Of a stretch of DNA of 64,000 nucleotides, positions 36,698-46,059 are shown piece after piece (the first letter of the stretch is position 1; every line of letters starts with the position of its first letter). A model generated the notes under the pieces. The model had not been told where the DNA came from and did not search any database. It worked only from the letters and a program-made list of their open reading frames with translations. This stretch comes from Calidifontibacillus erzurumensis (GTDB taxonomy: Bacteria > Bacillota > Bacilli > Bacillales > Bacillaceae_J): positions 1 through 64,000 of the forward strand of contig NZ_JABTTE010000011.1 in assembly GCF_013303125.1 (NCBI RefSeq). Reading direction: 5' to 3'. The translations under genes and the position numbers were made by a program.

Positions 36698-39094
36698 TTA
36701 GGCAAATGATTCATTTAAGGTTACTGTGATCGTTTTCTTTGCCAGATCCACTGACATGTTCTCCTGGCCGATTTTTTTATCGTTGATATATAAAGAGACC
36801 GGTTTGTCAACAAGATGAATGACCAAATTCCATTCTTTCCAGCTTGGTTTATAAGTTTCATTTTCATTCGTAATCGTGAAATGAATGGACCTTTCCGATT
36901 GATGACAAGTCAACGTTTTTAAGAAATAATCTCCATTTTCATAAGCGAATGTTTCTCCATCATCATCGTACAATCGATACGTGCTTACACCTTGATCATT
37001 TCGATAAAGATGAATTTCCAATTTCGTTTCTGGAATTTTCGTTGATTGTTTTACACTTCCTTGAGCAATCATTGTTCCTCTCTTTATAAAAATCGGAAGA
37101 GTACTGAGATCTGCTTCAACTATAATAAACTTACCGCCAAGCAATTTTTCATCCGTCCAATAATTGATCCATTCGCCTTCTGGTAAATAAACGGTGCGAC
37201 ATTTTGTATCAGGCCGTAAAATAGGGGCAATTAAGACATTATCCCCAACGAGAAACTGATCAGAAAGATTGGTGACATTTGGGTCGTGAGGATATTCAAG
37301 AAATAACGGCCTCATGACAGGAAAACCGGTTTGGCTAGCTTCTTTGAAAAGGGTATAAAAATGATGCAGCCATTGGTAACGCAATTCAATATATTTTTTA
37401 ATCATTTTTTCATATTTTTCTCCAAACGCCCAAGGTTCTTGTCGGATCGATTGAAGGTTATTATGATTACGGAAAAATGGGATAAAACTACCCGCTTGCA
37501 TCCATCTCACTAACAATTGCCCGTTTGCATCATGGGCAAACCCGCCAACATCTGCACCGCAAAATGGGACTCCGGAAATGCCAAGATTCATACACATTGG
37601 CAAAGCCATTTCAAGATGTTCCCAAAAGCTGCGGTTATCGCCCGTCCAAACAGCTGCATAACGCTGGATGCCGGAAAAGCCTGCTCTTGTTAACAAGAAA
37701 GGACGCTTCCCGTTAAGCAGCTTTTTTAAACCTTCGTAAGTGGCCTTTTCCATAAATAAACCGTATACGTTATGAAATTCTTTATGTGTTTTTAATTCAC
37801 CATCATTTTCATGAATGACATCTACATCCATCGTTTTAGTTTCGTTAAATACAGCCGGTTCATTCATATCGTTCCAAATGCCTTCAATACCCAAATTCGT
37901 ATAAAATGCGTGTTTTTCTCCCCACCATTGTTGAGTCTTCGTTTTCGAAAAATCCGGAAAGGCACAAAGGCCCGGCCATACTTCATCGATATAAATGTTT
38001 CCTTCTAAATATTTACAAAAGTAGTCTCCTAAAACTCCTTCACGATAAATGTGGTACTCTGGATCTTTTTTGACGCCTGGATCGACGATTGGCACAGTAT
38101 GAATGCCTGCTTTTTTTAAATCGGCAATTAGTTTTTCCGGATTTGGGAAATTGGCCTTGTCAAACGTAAACACGCGATAGCCATCCATATAATGAATATC
38201 TAAATAGATCGCATCAATCGGAATTTGTTTTTCAATAAAGGTATCGGCAAGTTCACGTACTTCTTGTTCTGATTTATAGCTATATTTGGATTGATGATAG
38301 CCAAGCGCCCATTTAGGAGGAAGCGGCATTCGGCCCGTCAAATCCGTATATTGTTCAATCACATCTTTTGGTGTTGGACCAGCGAAAACATAATAATCAA
38401 GCTGGCCGCCTTCAGCAGAAAACGAATAGCAGTCTTCGTATGACTTTAAATCAAACGTTGTTTTCCATGTATTATCAAAAAATAAACCATGTGCTTTGCC
38501 TTTTCTAACTGTCATGAAGTAGGGGATCGATTGATACAATGGATCGGTTTCCGGATTATGTGGGGCAAACACATCGGAGTTCCACATCGTCAATTTCTCG
38601 CCGCGTTTTTCAAGAAAACCGGTTTTTTCTCCAAATCCGTAAAAATGGTCATCTTCATCCATCTGTTTAAAACAATAGACATGATTTGTATTCGTATAAC
38701 CCATGCCAAGTTTTGTTTCCGCAAGTATAATGGAACCGTTTTGATCTTTAATTTGCACGCGCAATGGTGATGGATGTAATTCTACGATTAGTTTTGGAGT
38801 GTTTAAAATAATCGTTTCTTTTCCTATTTTTTTAACTTGAACATCTACATGTTCAGGTTGCTTAATACATGCAATGCTGCTCACTAATGAAGGTTCCGCG
38901 TTTTGATTCATAACAATTCGAACAATATCATTCCGGTAAAAAAGAATGCATACAAATCCGTTTTCACAGAGAATATGAAAAACATTCCCCTTTTGTTCGA
39001 AAGAGAGGAGTGCTCCAATATCATAAAAAATGATTTCTTTTTCCTTATCTTTTTCTAAATTCGGGTGGATGGCAAAACTTGAATCATTTAACAT
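36698..39094 (-). CDS. GH31 alpha-glucosidase
   Basis: This 798-residue glycoside hydrolase has an N-terminal beta domain, a (beta/alpha)8 barrel and a C-terminal beta domain. The catalytic nucleophile Asp is in GIWNDMNEPAVF (near residue 408) and the acid/base Asp in WTGDNRSFWEHL (near residue 485). It cleaves terminal alpha-glucosidic bonds of maltose-type sugars. There is no signal peptide, so it acts in the cytosol on imported oligosaccharides. No sugar transporter is adjacent. Confidence 0.94.
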   Translation of the reverse strand: MLNDSSFAIHPNLEKDKEKEIIFYDIGALLSFEQKGNVFHILCENGFVCILFYRNDIVRIVMNQNAEPSLVSSIACIKQPEHVDVQVKKIGKETIILNTPKLIVELHPSPLRVQIKDQNGSIILAETKLGMGYTNTNHVYCFKQMDEDDHFYGFGEKTGFLEKRGEKLTMWNSDVFAPHNPETDPLYQSIPYFMTVRKGKAHGLFFDNTWKTTFDLKSYEDCYSFSAEGGQLDYYVFAGPTPKDVIEQYTDLTGRMPLPPKWALGYHQSKYSYKSEQEVRELADTFIEKQIPIDAIYLDIHYMDGYRVFTFDKANFPNPEKLIADLKKAGIHTVPIVDPGVKKDPEYHIYREGVLGDYFCKYLEGNIYIDEVWPGLCAFPDFSKTKTQQWWGEKHAFYTNLGIEGIWNDMNEPAVFNETKTMDVDVIHENDGELKTHKEFHNVYGLFMEKATYEGLKKLLNGKRPFLLTRAGFSGIQRYAAVWTGDNRSFWEHLEMALPMCMNLGISGVPFCGADVGGFAHDANGQLLVRWMQAGSFIPFFRNHNNLQSIRQEPWAFGEKYEKMIKKYIELRYQWLHHFYTLFKEASQTGFPVMRPLFLEYPHDPNVTNLSDQFLVGDNVLIAPILRPDTKCRTVYLPEGEWINYWTDEKLLGGKFIIVEADLSTLPIFIKRGTMIAQGSVKQSTKIPETKLEIHLYRNDQGVSTYRLYDDDGETFAYENGDYFLKTLTCHQSERSIHFTITNENETYKPSWKEWNLVIHLVDKPVSLYINDKKIGQENMSVDLAKKTITVTLNESFA

Positions 39095-39428
39095 GAAAAA
39101 ACCTCCAAGTTTTTCGTCCTCATTTAAAATTATTTTACTTTATTTGAGGGCGGAAATTCATTGGTCTGTCAGTTTTTATTTACAAATTCTTTTACGGAGG
39201 ATGTTTTACCAGCATGATTAGTAGTTTGCGTCGCTCTACCAATTCCCAATCGGGGGGGAAGATCTTTGGAAGATAAGAATGAGTATTTGCCATTATTAAA
39301 AATGGATTATGTAGAGAAGATAGGAGGAAGATAGAATGTGTCCTAGATGTAGAAGGCAAATTCCGCTAAAAAAAGAAAGAGGGGGCGAGAAAAAGATTTT
39401 TCCCCGATCCCCAAAAACGGATTACCTA
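39095..39428. other. Spacer between alpha-glucosidase start and YpuA-like stop
   Basis: It holds the promoter region of the minus-strand alpha-glucosidase gene. One 36-codon frame (39336-39446) begins with CPRCRR after AGGAGG but has no further support. No repeat or RNA was recognised. Confidence 0.4.
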
Positions 39429-40307
39429 TTAAGCTGCACTAAATAAACCTTTCAGCCAATTTAAAAAGGCGATTAATCCATCAATGATGCTGCTGATGAT
39501 TCCTTTTGTTCGCTCATCTTGCATAAATTCTTGCAATCTTTCAGTTACATATACTAAATCATTTTTCACTTGGTTCCAATCGATGTTCATATTTTTCATT
39601 TTATTAAACAAGTCGATTAACCCTTGTTTTTCAGCATCTGTCAATTGAATGCCAAGTTGTGCTGCAATTTGGTCAATTAAAGTAGAGACTTGTTCATCTG
39701 AAATGTTTGGATTTTTTGCGATTTCCTCTTTAATTTTTGCAAGTAAAGCTGTTGCTTCATCTGCGCCGATCCGCTCACCTAATTGAGCGGTTTTAACCAT
39801 TTCTTCGTTGGCTAGTTGCTTTTGTTCTTCAGGAATCACTTTTTCCCCAGAAACTTCATAGGCTTTTAAAATACCAGTTAATCCAGCGGTTCCGGATACT
39901 GCAAAAGGTGCCGTTACGTAAATATCAGCATCTTTCACACCAGCCGTGATTAATGAATTGGCATACATGTCTTCAGTAACCCATGTAATGTTATTTGTTT
40001 TAACTTGTAAACCTGAACCTTCTTCCTTTAACGTAATTTTTGCTGAAGAAATAGCTTTTGTCCCGATTTGAGCTTTACTTATATAGTTACCTAAATATTG
40101 GTGTTCTTCTGCATTGCTGACGGTAACGATTGTGTCGCCTTCTTTATAACCCATTTCTTTTTTAATAGCTTCTTGTTGTTCAGCTGTCAAATTCTCGCCA
40201 AGTGTAATGATGACATCACCAGGTTTTGCATCTGCGAAACTAACTTGTGCGGGTAATAGAAAAACAAATAGTAAAAGCAACCCTGAAATGATGCTTCGAA
40301 GTTTCAT
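39429..40307 (-). CDS. ypuA: Secreted DUF1002 protein, YpuA-like
   Basis: The 292-residue product has a clear signal peptide (LRSIISGLLLLFVFLLPAQVSFA) and a DUF1002 domain (TLGENLTAEQQEAIKKEMGY, VTAPFAVSGTAGLTGILKAYE). The C-terminus carries a short hydrophobic segment (IIDGLIAFLNWLKGLF). It matches Bacillus YpuA in length and layout. Exported; function not known. Confidence 0.88.
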   Translation of the reverse strand: MKLRSIISGLLLLFVFLLPAQVSFADAKPGDVIITLGENLTAEQQEAIKKEMGYKEGDTIVTVSNAEEHQYLGNYISKAQIGTKAISSAKITLKEEGSGLQVKTNNITWVTEDMYANSLITAGVKDADIYVTAPFAVSGTAGLTGILKAYEVSGEKVIPEEQKQLANEEMVKTAQLGERIGADEATALLAKIKEEIAKNPNISDEQVSTLIDQIAAQLGIQLTDAEKQGLIDLFNKMKNMNIDWNQVKNDLVYVTERLQEFMQDERTKGIISSIIDGLIAFLNWLKGLFSAA

Positions 40308-40402
40308 TATTTTATTTCCTCCTTATTTTTTATAGGAACTCCATTTACAATATAAAGGAAAAATTAAAATAGGGCAATTCCGACAATCGTCACGAAAAAT
40401 AA

Positions 40403-40430
40403 AAATAGGGCGACTGATGATGCCCTATTT
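40403..40430 (-). terminator. Terminator of the mcc operon
   Basis: Read on the minus strand, AAATAGGGC and GCCCTATTT form a perfect 9-bp stem with a T-rich tail. The stem overlaps the mccB stop codon. Confidence 0.88.
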
Positions 40431-41558
40431 CAATGCTTGTGCTAAATCTTCAATTAAATCTTCAACATCTTCTAGGCCAACAGAGATGCGAACTAAACCA
40501 TCCGTAATGCCAAGAGCGGCGCGCCGTTCAGGTGGAATGGATGCATGTGTCATTTTTGCTGGTAATGAGATTAAGCTTTCAACAGCGCCTAAGCTTTCGG
40601 CAAGTGTAAAATATTTTGTCCTGCTTAATAAATCTTCCGCTTTTTCACCGCTGCCAACATCGAACGAAACCATGCCGCCAAAGCCGCGTGCTTGTTTTTT
40701 ATGAATTTCATGACCTTTATGCTCTGCAAGTCCTGGATAATACACTTTTGAAACAGCTTCATGGTTTTGTAAAAATTCAACGATCCGTTTTGTATTTTCT
40801 TCAATTTCTTCCATACGGATGCCTAAAGTCCGAATCCCTCGAATCAATAACCATGAATCTTGCGGCCCAAGAATAGCTCCGACCGAATTTTGAATGAAAT
40901 GGAGTTTCGTTCCAAGCTCTTCTGAATTTACAACAACTAAACCGGCAACGACATCACTATGGCCGCCGATATATTTCGTTGCACTATGTAAAACGATATC
41001 GGCACCCAGTTCAATCGGATTTTGCCAATATGGTGTACTGAACGTATTGTCTACAATCAATAAAAGTTGATGAGCTTTTGCAACTTCAGCCGTTGCCCTT
41101 AAATCTGTGATTTTTAATAATGGATTAGTCGGAGTTTCTACATAGATCGCTTTTGTGTTCGGTTGAATCGCTTTTTCAATTTCTTCAATCGAACTCGTAT
41201 CGACAAAAGAAAACTCAAGTTGGAAGCGGCTTAATACTTTCGACATAACACGGAACGTCCCGCCATAGACATCATCCGTTAAAATAACATGGTCGCCGGC
41301 AGATAAAAGCATCATGACAGACGTAATCGCAGCCATTCCAGAACTAAAAGCAAACCCGCGGTACCCGCCTTCAATGTCGCGGATTAATGCTTCGACTGCT
41401 TCGCGAGTTGGATTTCCCGTTCTTGCATATTCGTAAACGAAATTGCCGACTCCTTCTTGTTTAAAAGTACTTGCATGGTGAATTGGGATGGACACAGCCC
41501 CTGTATGTTTATCTCGAGAAATCCCACCGTGAATAAGTTGTGTTTTTTTACGCATCAT
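40425..41558 (-). CDS. mccB: Cystathionine gamma-lyase / homocysteine gamma-lyase
   Basis: About 377 residues of a Cys/Met-metabolism PLP enzyme. PLP lysine is in LHSATKYIGGHSDVVAG (near residue 196). AAGGAGTG places the start at ATG 41558. It cuts cystathionine to cysteine in the methionine-to-cysteine path. It follows mccA by about 20 nt in one operon with luxS and yrrT, as in the Bacillus subtilis yrrT-mtnN-mccAB operon. Confidence 0.92.
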   Translation of the reverse strand: MMRKKTQLIHGGISRDKHTGAVSIPIHHASTFKQEGVGNFVYEYARTGNPTREAVEALIRDIEGGYRGFAFSSGMAAITSVMMLLSAGDHVILTDDVYGGTFRVMSKVLSRFQLEFSFVDTSSIEEIEKAIQPNTKAIYVETPTNPLLKITDLRATAEVAKAHQLLLIVDNTFSTPYWQNPIELGADIVLHSATKYIGGHSDVVAGLVVVNSEELGTKLHFIQNSVGAILGPQDSWLLIRGIRTLGIRMEEIEENTKRIVEFLQNHEAVSKVYYPGLAEHKGHEIHKKQARGFGGMVSFDVGSGEKAEDLLSRTKYFTLAESLGAVESLISLPAKMTHASIPPERRAALGITDGLVRISVGLEDVEDLIEDLAQALK

Positions 41559-41582
41559 TTTCACTCCTTAATTGTGTACAAG

Positions 41583-42509
41583 TTAAAATGTGTAAATATC
41601 TTTGCTTAAATACCGTTCGCTGCTGTCTGGGAAAATCGTTACAATATTTGTACCGGGCTTAGCCTTCTTTGCTTCTCGTAAACTAGCTTCAAACGCAGCG
41701 CCTGATGAACTTCCGACAAGCAATCCGCTTTTTACCGCTAGTTCAGCCACACGGGCAAATGCATCATCATCGCTGATCGTATGAATCGTGTTAAAATAAG
41801 ATCTGTCCATATAGTCTGGGAGAAATTCCATTCCAATTCCTTCAGTGCGATGAGGTCCGGCATCACCGCCATTTAAAATGGATCCTTCAGGTTCAACAAT
41901 GACTGTTTTTATAGATGGATTTTTTTCTTTTAAATAACGGGCAGTACCCATAAATGTTCCGCCTGTTCCTGCACCTGCAACGAATACATCGACTTTTCCA
42001 TCTAATGCTTCCCAAATTTCCGGTCCTAACGTTTCATAGTAGGTTTCTGGGTTCGCTTTATTTGCAAATTGTTGCGGGCAGTAGGAATTTGGAATTTGAT
42101 CGACCAACTCTTTTGCTTTGGAAATTGCCCCGGCCATTCCGTCTTTTGTTGGGGTGTTAATGACAGTGGCTCCTAAAGCCTTCATTAATTTTTGTTTTTC
42201 TATACTAAATTTTTCAGGGACTACAAAAATAACTTTTATTCCTGTTCCAATGGCCGCGAGTGCTAGTCCGATGCCGGTATTTCCAGCCGTTGGTTCAATG
42301 ATCGTTCCGCCTTCACTTATATAACCTTTTTCAATAGCCGTTTTGATTAGTTTTTTTCCTAGCCGGTCTTTAATGCTTCCGCCAGGGTTAAAATATTCAA
42401 GTTTTGCAAATATCCGCACATCATTCTGCAGTTCAAATTGTGTAATTTCAATTAAAGGGGTATTGCCGATTAATTCATGAACATGCTTAAAATACTTCAT
42501 ATATGACAC
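41583..42509 (-). CDS. mccA: Cystathionine beta-synthase, O-acetylserine-dependent
   Basis: The 308-residue enzyme of the cysteine synthase fold has the PLP lysine in NPGGSIKDRLGKK (near residue 43), the substrate loop EPTAGNTGIGLA and the phosphate loop AGAGTGGTFMGTARYL. Position next to mccB identifies it as MccA, making cystathionine from homocysteine, rather than CysK. A 114-nt gap to luxS contains a small hairpin (AGGGCAACGCCCT). Confidence 0.91.
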   Translation of the reverse strand: MSYMKYFKHVHELIGNTPLIEITQFELQNDVRIFAKLEYFNPGGSIKDRLGKKLIKTAIEKGYISEGGTIIEPTAGNTGIGLALAAIGTGIKVIFVVPEKFSIEKQKLMKALGATVINTPTKDGMAGAISKAKELVDQIPNSYCPQQFANKANPETYYETLGPEIWEALDGKVDVFVAGAGTGGTFMGTARYLKEKNPSIKTVIVEPEGSILNGGDAGPHRTEGIGMEFLPDYMDRSYFNTIHTISDDDAFARVAELAVKSGLLVGSSSGAAFEASLREAKKAKPGTNIVTIFPDSSERYLSKDIYTF

Positions 42510-42623
42510 CTCAAAAACGATAAAAATAGTGTTTTCTTAGATGAATACTCGGATTTAAAGCAGGGCGTTGCCCTATTTTGACAACGCTATAATATTATAA
42601 CTTTAGCCTACACTTTTTCCGAT

Positions 42624-43085
42624 TTAGGCAAAAACTTCTGTCCATTCATCCTTTTTGGCAAGCATCTTTCTTGCGATTTCTTTAGCGCCTTCTAAGCTAT
42701 GGCTAGCGGCCCATCCGCATTGAACTTCATTGCAAGCAGGTACTTCTTCAGCTGTCAATACGTCTTTTAAAGTTTTCTCTAATACTTGCAAAATTTCATC
42801 ATAATCGGAATGGTTAATGACAGATAAGTAAAAACCAGTTTGACATCCCATTGGTCCGACATCAAGAACACAATCTAAATAGTTGCGAATAAATTCCGCC
42901 ATCATATGTTCTAATGAGTGAAGAGCAGGCATTTCCATATGTTCTTTATTTGGTTGACAAAAGCGAATATCGTATTTGTAAACTTTATCGCCATGGACAC
43001 CTTCTGTAATTCCGACTAGTCGTACATATGGTGCTTTTACCTTTGTATGGTCTAGATTAAAACTTTCTACATTCATTTTTTGCAT
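42624..43085 (-). CDS. luxS: S-ribosylhomocysteine lyase (LuxS)
   Basis: The 153 residues include the zinc motif [10 protein letters not shown] (HxxEH) and the later Cys region GCQTGFYL and NEVQCGW. LuxS splits S-ribosylhomocysteine into homocysteine and the AI-2 precursor. AGGAGG lies 9 nt before ATG 43085. It sits where Bacillus subtilis has mtnN, between yrrT and mccA, supplying homocysteine directly to MccA. Confidence 0.96.
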   Translation of the reverse strand: MQKMNVESFNLDHTKVKAPYVRLVGITEGVHGDKVYKYDIRFCQPNKEHMEMPALHSLEHMMAEFIRNYLDCVLDVGPMGCQTGFYLSVINHSDYDEILQVLEKTLKDVLTAEEVPACNEVQCGWAASHSLEGAKEIARKMLAKKDEWTEVFA

Positions 43086-43101
43086 GGATGTAACCTCCTG
43101 C

Positions 43102-43740
43102 TTATTGTTTTACTGCATCTATTAACCAAACAAATTTGTTCAATTGTTTGAATTGAACTTCGAAACGATGATTGGTAAAAATCGTACGGAGGACTTCGAT
43201 GAAAGTGTAATATTCGCGATTTAAATCATCTACCAAATTTTTGAAGCCCTTTCGTTTCGCATTTTCTATTATAGCATGTTTTGCTTCTAAATTTTCATAA
43301 ACTGTATCTGCAAAGACTATTTTAGCGCCTTTTTCTAATAAGTGGCTATATTTTTCAATGGCTAAATTTTTTTCATCATCCGTCAGATGGTGAAAAGCCC
43401 AAGTACTAACAATGGCATCAATTTTTTCATTAAATTCAGGCAACGATAAGAAATCACCATCATAAATTTTTAGATGCGGAAATTTTTTCTTCGCAATTGC
43501 CCGCATTTCTTTCGATGGCTCAATACCGATTACATGATTTCCTTTTTCAAGCAGCTTTTTCGAAAGATTTCCTGTACCGACGCCAAATTCAATGATGGTG
43601 CCGTTCACTTTCGAAGCTACTTCGTCTAAAATGCGGTCATATCCTTCAAAAACTTCTTTATATTCTATATCATGTCCGATAACAGTATTATCATAGCTTT
43701 CTGCCCAATGATCGAATAAATCAATAAATTCACGTCCCAT
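43102..43740 (-). CDS. yrrT: SAM-dependent methyltransferase YrrT
   Basis: About 212 residues from ATG 43740 (GGGAGCG upstream). A class I methyltransferase fold with motif [20 protein letters not shown] and post-I acidic IGIEPSKE. First gene of the sulfur operon; in Bacillus subtilis YrrT opens the same operon, and its product SAH feeds the recycling path. Only 16 nt separate it from luxS. Confidence 0.9.
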   Translation of the reverse strand: MGREFIDLFDHWAESYDNTVIGHDIEYKEVFEGYDRILDEVASKVNGTIIEFGVGTGNLSKKLLEKGNHVIGIEPSKEMRAIAKKKFPHLKIYDGDFLSLPEFNEKIDAIVSTWAFHHLTDDEKNLAIEKYSHLLEKGAKIVFADTVYENLEAKHAIIENAKRKGFKNLVDDLNREYYTFIEVLRTIFTNHRFEVQFKQLNKFVWLIDAVKQ

Positions 43741-43781
43741 ACGTTGCACGCTCCCACATTGATGTAAATCATATTAATCAT

Positions 43782-43810
43782 ATAAAACATATAAATATAC
43801 TATGTTTTAT
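43782..43810. promoter_or_regulatory. Candidate operator of the yrrT-luxS-mccAB operon
   Basis: ATAAAACATA (43782-43791) and TATGTTTTAT (43801-43810) are perfect 10-bp inverted arms 9 bp apart, 42 nt before the yrrT start and in the promoter zone. In Bacillus subtilis this operon is repressed by CymR; whether this is a CymR site is not known. Confidence 0.5.
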
Positions 43811-43921
43811 CTTCTATAATGCCACTATACAACGATTTTATTGAAAATACAATGAATAAATTTTGATTAATCATATTTTTTTCTCATATAAACATAAAAG
43901 AATAAAGGGAAGGAGGGGCAA

Positions 43922-44680
43922 TTGTTTGTGATATTGAAGAGACCGTTGATACTAGCCCATCGAGGGGCATCGGGGGATGCTCCTGAAAATACATTAGCTG
44001 CATTCCAGTTGGCTCTTCGTCAAGGTTGTGACGGGATTGAACTTGATATCCATTTATCGAAAGATGGACAATTAGTTGTCATACATGATGACACGATAGA
44101 TCGGACAACAAATGGGAAGGGAACAGTTGGTGAAATGACTGTATCCGAGCTGAAGAAATATGATGCAGGCCGTTGGTTTTCCGAAAGATTTCGTGGTGAA
44201 CGGATTCCCCTACTTGAAGAAGTATTTTCAATTGTACCGAAAGAAATTTTTATTAATATCGAAATAAAAAATATACCGTCCCATTATGAAGGGATTGAAG
44301 AAAAATTAATAAATTTGCTCGAGGCATCGGGTAGAACGAAACAAGTGATCGTTTCTTCATTTGACCATCAATGTTTATATCGGTTAAAAAAACGAAATAG
44401 CGATGTGAAAATAGGCCTTCTTTATAAAGAGAATGTTGTAGACCATGTTAACTTTGCCAACATGTTCGGGTTGCCGGTTGAGTCACTCCACCCGGATTAT
44501 AAAGCAATAGGGAGAAACGATATTCAAAAAGCAGTTCGAAGAGGCATCAAAGTTTTTCCATGGACCGTTAATACAAAAAATGGAATGAAAAAGATGATTG
44601 AAGCGGGAGTAAGCGGAATTATTACAAATTATCCGAATAGACTTAAAGAATTGATCGATGAAATGTGCGGAAAGAATTAA
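43922..44680 (+). CDS. Glycerophosphodiester phosphodiesterase (GDPD)
   Basis: The 252-residue TIM barrel carries the GDPD signatures LAHRGASGDAPENT (His), IELDIHLSKDGQLVVIHDDTIDRTTNG (Glu, Asp, His) and FINIEIKN. It releases glycerol 3-phosphate from phospholipid head groups. There is no signal peptide, so it acts in the cytosol. GGAAGGAGGGG lies 3-13 nt before the TTG start; GTG three codons later is an alternative. Confidence 0.9.
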   Translation: MFVILKRPLILAHRGASGDAPENTLAAFQLALRQGCDGIELDIHLSKDGQLVVIHDDTIDRTTNGKGTVGEMTVSELKKYDAGRWFSERFRGERIPLLEEVFSIVPKEIFINIEIKNIPSHYEGIEEKLINLLEASGRTKQVIVSSFDHQCLYRLKKRNSDVKIGLLYKENVVDHVNFANMFGLPVESLHPDYKAIGRNDIQKAVRRGIKVFPWTVNTKNGMKKMIEAGVSGIITNYPNRLKELIDEMCGKN

Positions 44681-44722
44681 TGATTGGAAGAGGATTGGAA
44701 ATATTCTGTACCTATTAAAAAA

Positions 44723-44831
44723 AAGCCTTTAGAAAAGGAGCCGGGTTGTCAAAACAAGGATAGGAGGAACATTTGTATTGGTACTCCCTCCATTTATGGA
44801 TTTTTAATGGCTCCTTTTTTTCCAAAGGCTT
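44723..44831. terminator. Long hairpin between convergent genes
   Basis: AAGCCTTT..AAAAGGAGCC (44723-44742) pairs with GGCTCCTTTT..AAAGGCTT (44809-44831). The enclosed ~66 nt has its own smaller arms (GGAGGAAC / GTACTCCC). It overlaps the stop of the EamA gene and probably ends both transcripts. Confidence 0.7.
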
Positions 44832-45807
44832 AATTTGCTTGATTTGTATTTTGACGTGTAAGGTCTGCAGCTAAAGCCACGCTAGTATTTGAAGGTTTTC
44901 TAGCAAAAACACCGGTTGTAATTAATACGCCAAAAATCGCAATGGCACCGCCAATGATTTGAGCTAATGTGATTTTTTCGTCTAAAAAAAGAATAGCAAA
45001 GATCGACGCGAAAACCGGTATTAAATTTAAAAAAGGTGATGCTTTTCCCGGGCCAAGTTCAGCAACTGCTTTATTCCAACTTAAAAATGCAATTACTGAG
45101 GCAAAAATGCCTACATATAAATAGCCGGCTATACTCGGCAACGAAAAATTCATCGGTTGATTTGTAATCCACTCATAGGCCGAAAAAGGAGCAAGGATGA
45201 CGATGCCAATAATGATCGTAACAAGAAAAACGCCAGCTTGTGGAAATTTGTGGGCATGTTTTTTTACAATTACGGAGTAAATCGACCAAGATAAAATGGC
45301 AAGAAGCATCCAAATTTCACCTTTATTAATTGAAAATGATAATAGTGCTTCGAGCGAGCCGCGGCTAACGATCCATACAATGCCTATGATTGATAAAATA
45401 ATGCCAATGATATGACGTTTTGTAACAGTTTCTTTTAAAAAGATAAAAGAAAGCAATGTGATTAAAGCAGGTGTAGGTGCATTAATTAAAGATGCGTTGA
45501 TCGATGTTGTATAATGGACTGCAATGTATAGAATCGTATTAAAACCGACGATGCCTGTTAGCGACATCCAAAATAATGTTTTCCATTCTTTTTTCCAAAA
45601 GCCTTTCATGGCAATAAGCTCTTTTTTAGCAAAAGGAAGCAAAAATAAAAATGCGACAACCCATCGTATAAAAGCTAATGTAAAAGGGGACATCGTCTCT
45701 GCAAAGCCTCTGCCAATAACAAAATTGCCGCCCCATAGTAGTGTTGCTAACACGACTAATACATAAGGTGAGTGCCAAACATTCACCACCATCATCTCCA
45801 ATTGCAA
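44830..45807 (-). CDS. EamA-family (DMT) transporter
   Basis: The 325-residue, ten-helix membrane protein has two EamA repeats (LVVLATLLWGGNFVIGRGFAE; MLLAILSWSIYSVIVKKHA) and the conserved ends FIFLKETVTKRHIIGI and FLDEKITLAQIIGGAIAI. Probable metabolite exporter. The start is uncertain: several Met/Val codons lie within the first ten residues near GGAG. Paralogous to the gene at 26068-27003. Confidence 0.88.
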   Translation of the reverse strand: MQLEMMVVNVWHSPYVLVVLATLLWGGNFVIGRGFAETMSPFTLAFIRWVVAFLFLLPFAKKELIAMKGFWKKEWKTLFWMSLTGIVGFNTILYIAVHYTTSINASLINAPTPALITLLSFIFLKETVTKRHIIGIILSIIGIVWIVSRGSLEALLSFSINKGEIWMLLAILSWSIYSVIVKKHAHKFPQAGVFLVTIIIGIVILAPFSAYEWITNQPMNFSLPSIAGYLYVGIFASVIAFLSWNKAVAELGPGKASPFLNLIPVFASIFAILFLDEKITLAQIIGGAIAIFGVLITTGVFARKPSNTSVALAADLTRQNTNQAN

Positions 45808-46059
45808 TATGTAGTAATTTTCAACTTAGTATATCACCAATCATCTTTTTTGGAAAAATTTTTGATTTGTAAAATGCTCCTTATAGAAGATAAATATTAA
45901 CCAAACCTTTTATTTGGATGTTTAGGGAAAATTTTGTTGAAAAAAATATAAAGGAAATTGAAGGTAGAAATATAAATAGTATATGTACCATGAAGATTTT
46001 ATTTAAAACGCACAAAGCTTTATCTTTTTTTTACAAGGGGACAAGAGGAGGATTAATTC

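Noticed and set aside
39336-39446. 36-codon frame starting MCPRCRRQ after AGGAGG
   Set aside because: It overlaps the 3' end of the YpuA-like gene on the other strand and has no second support beyond one CxxC and a ribosome-like site; left unresolved.
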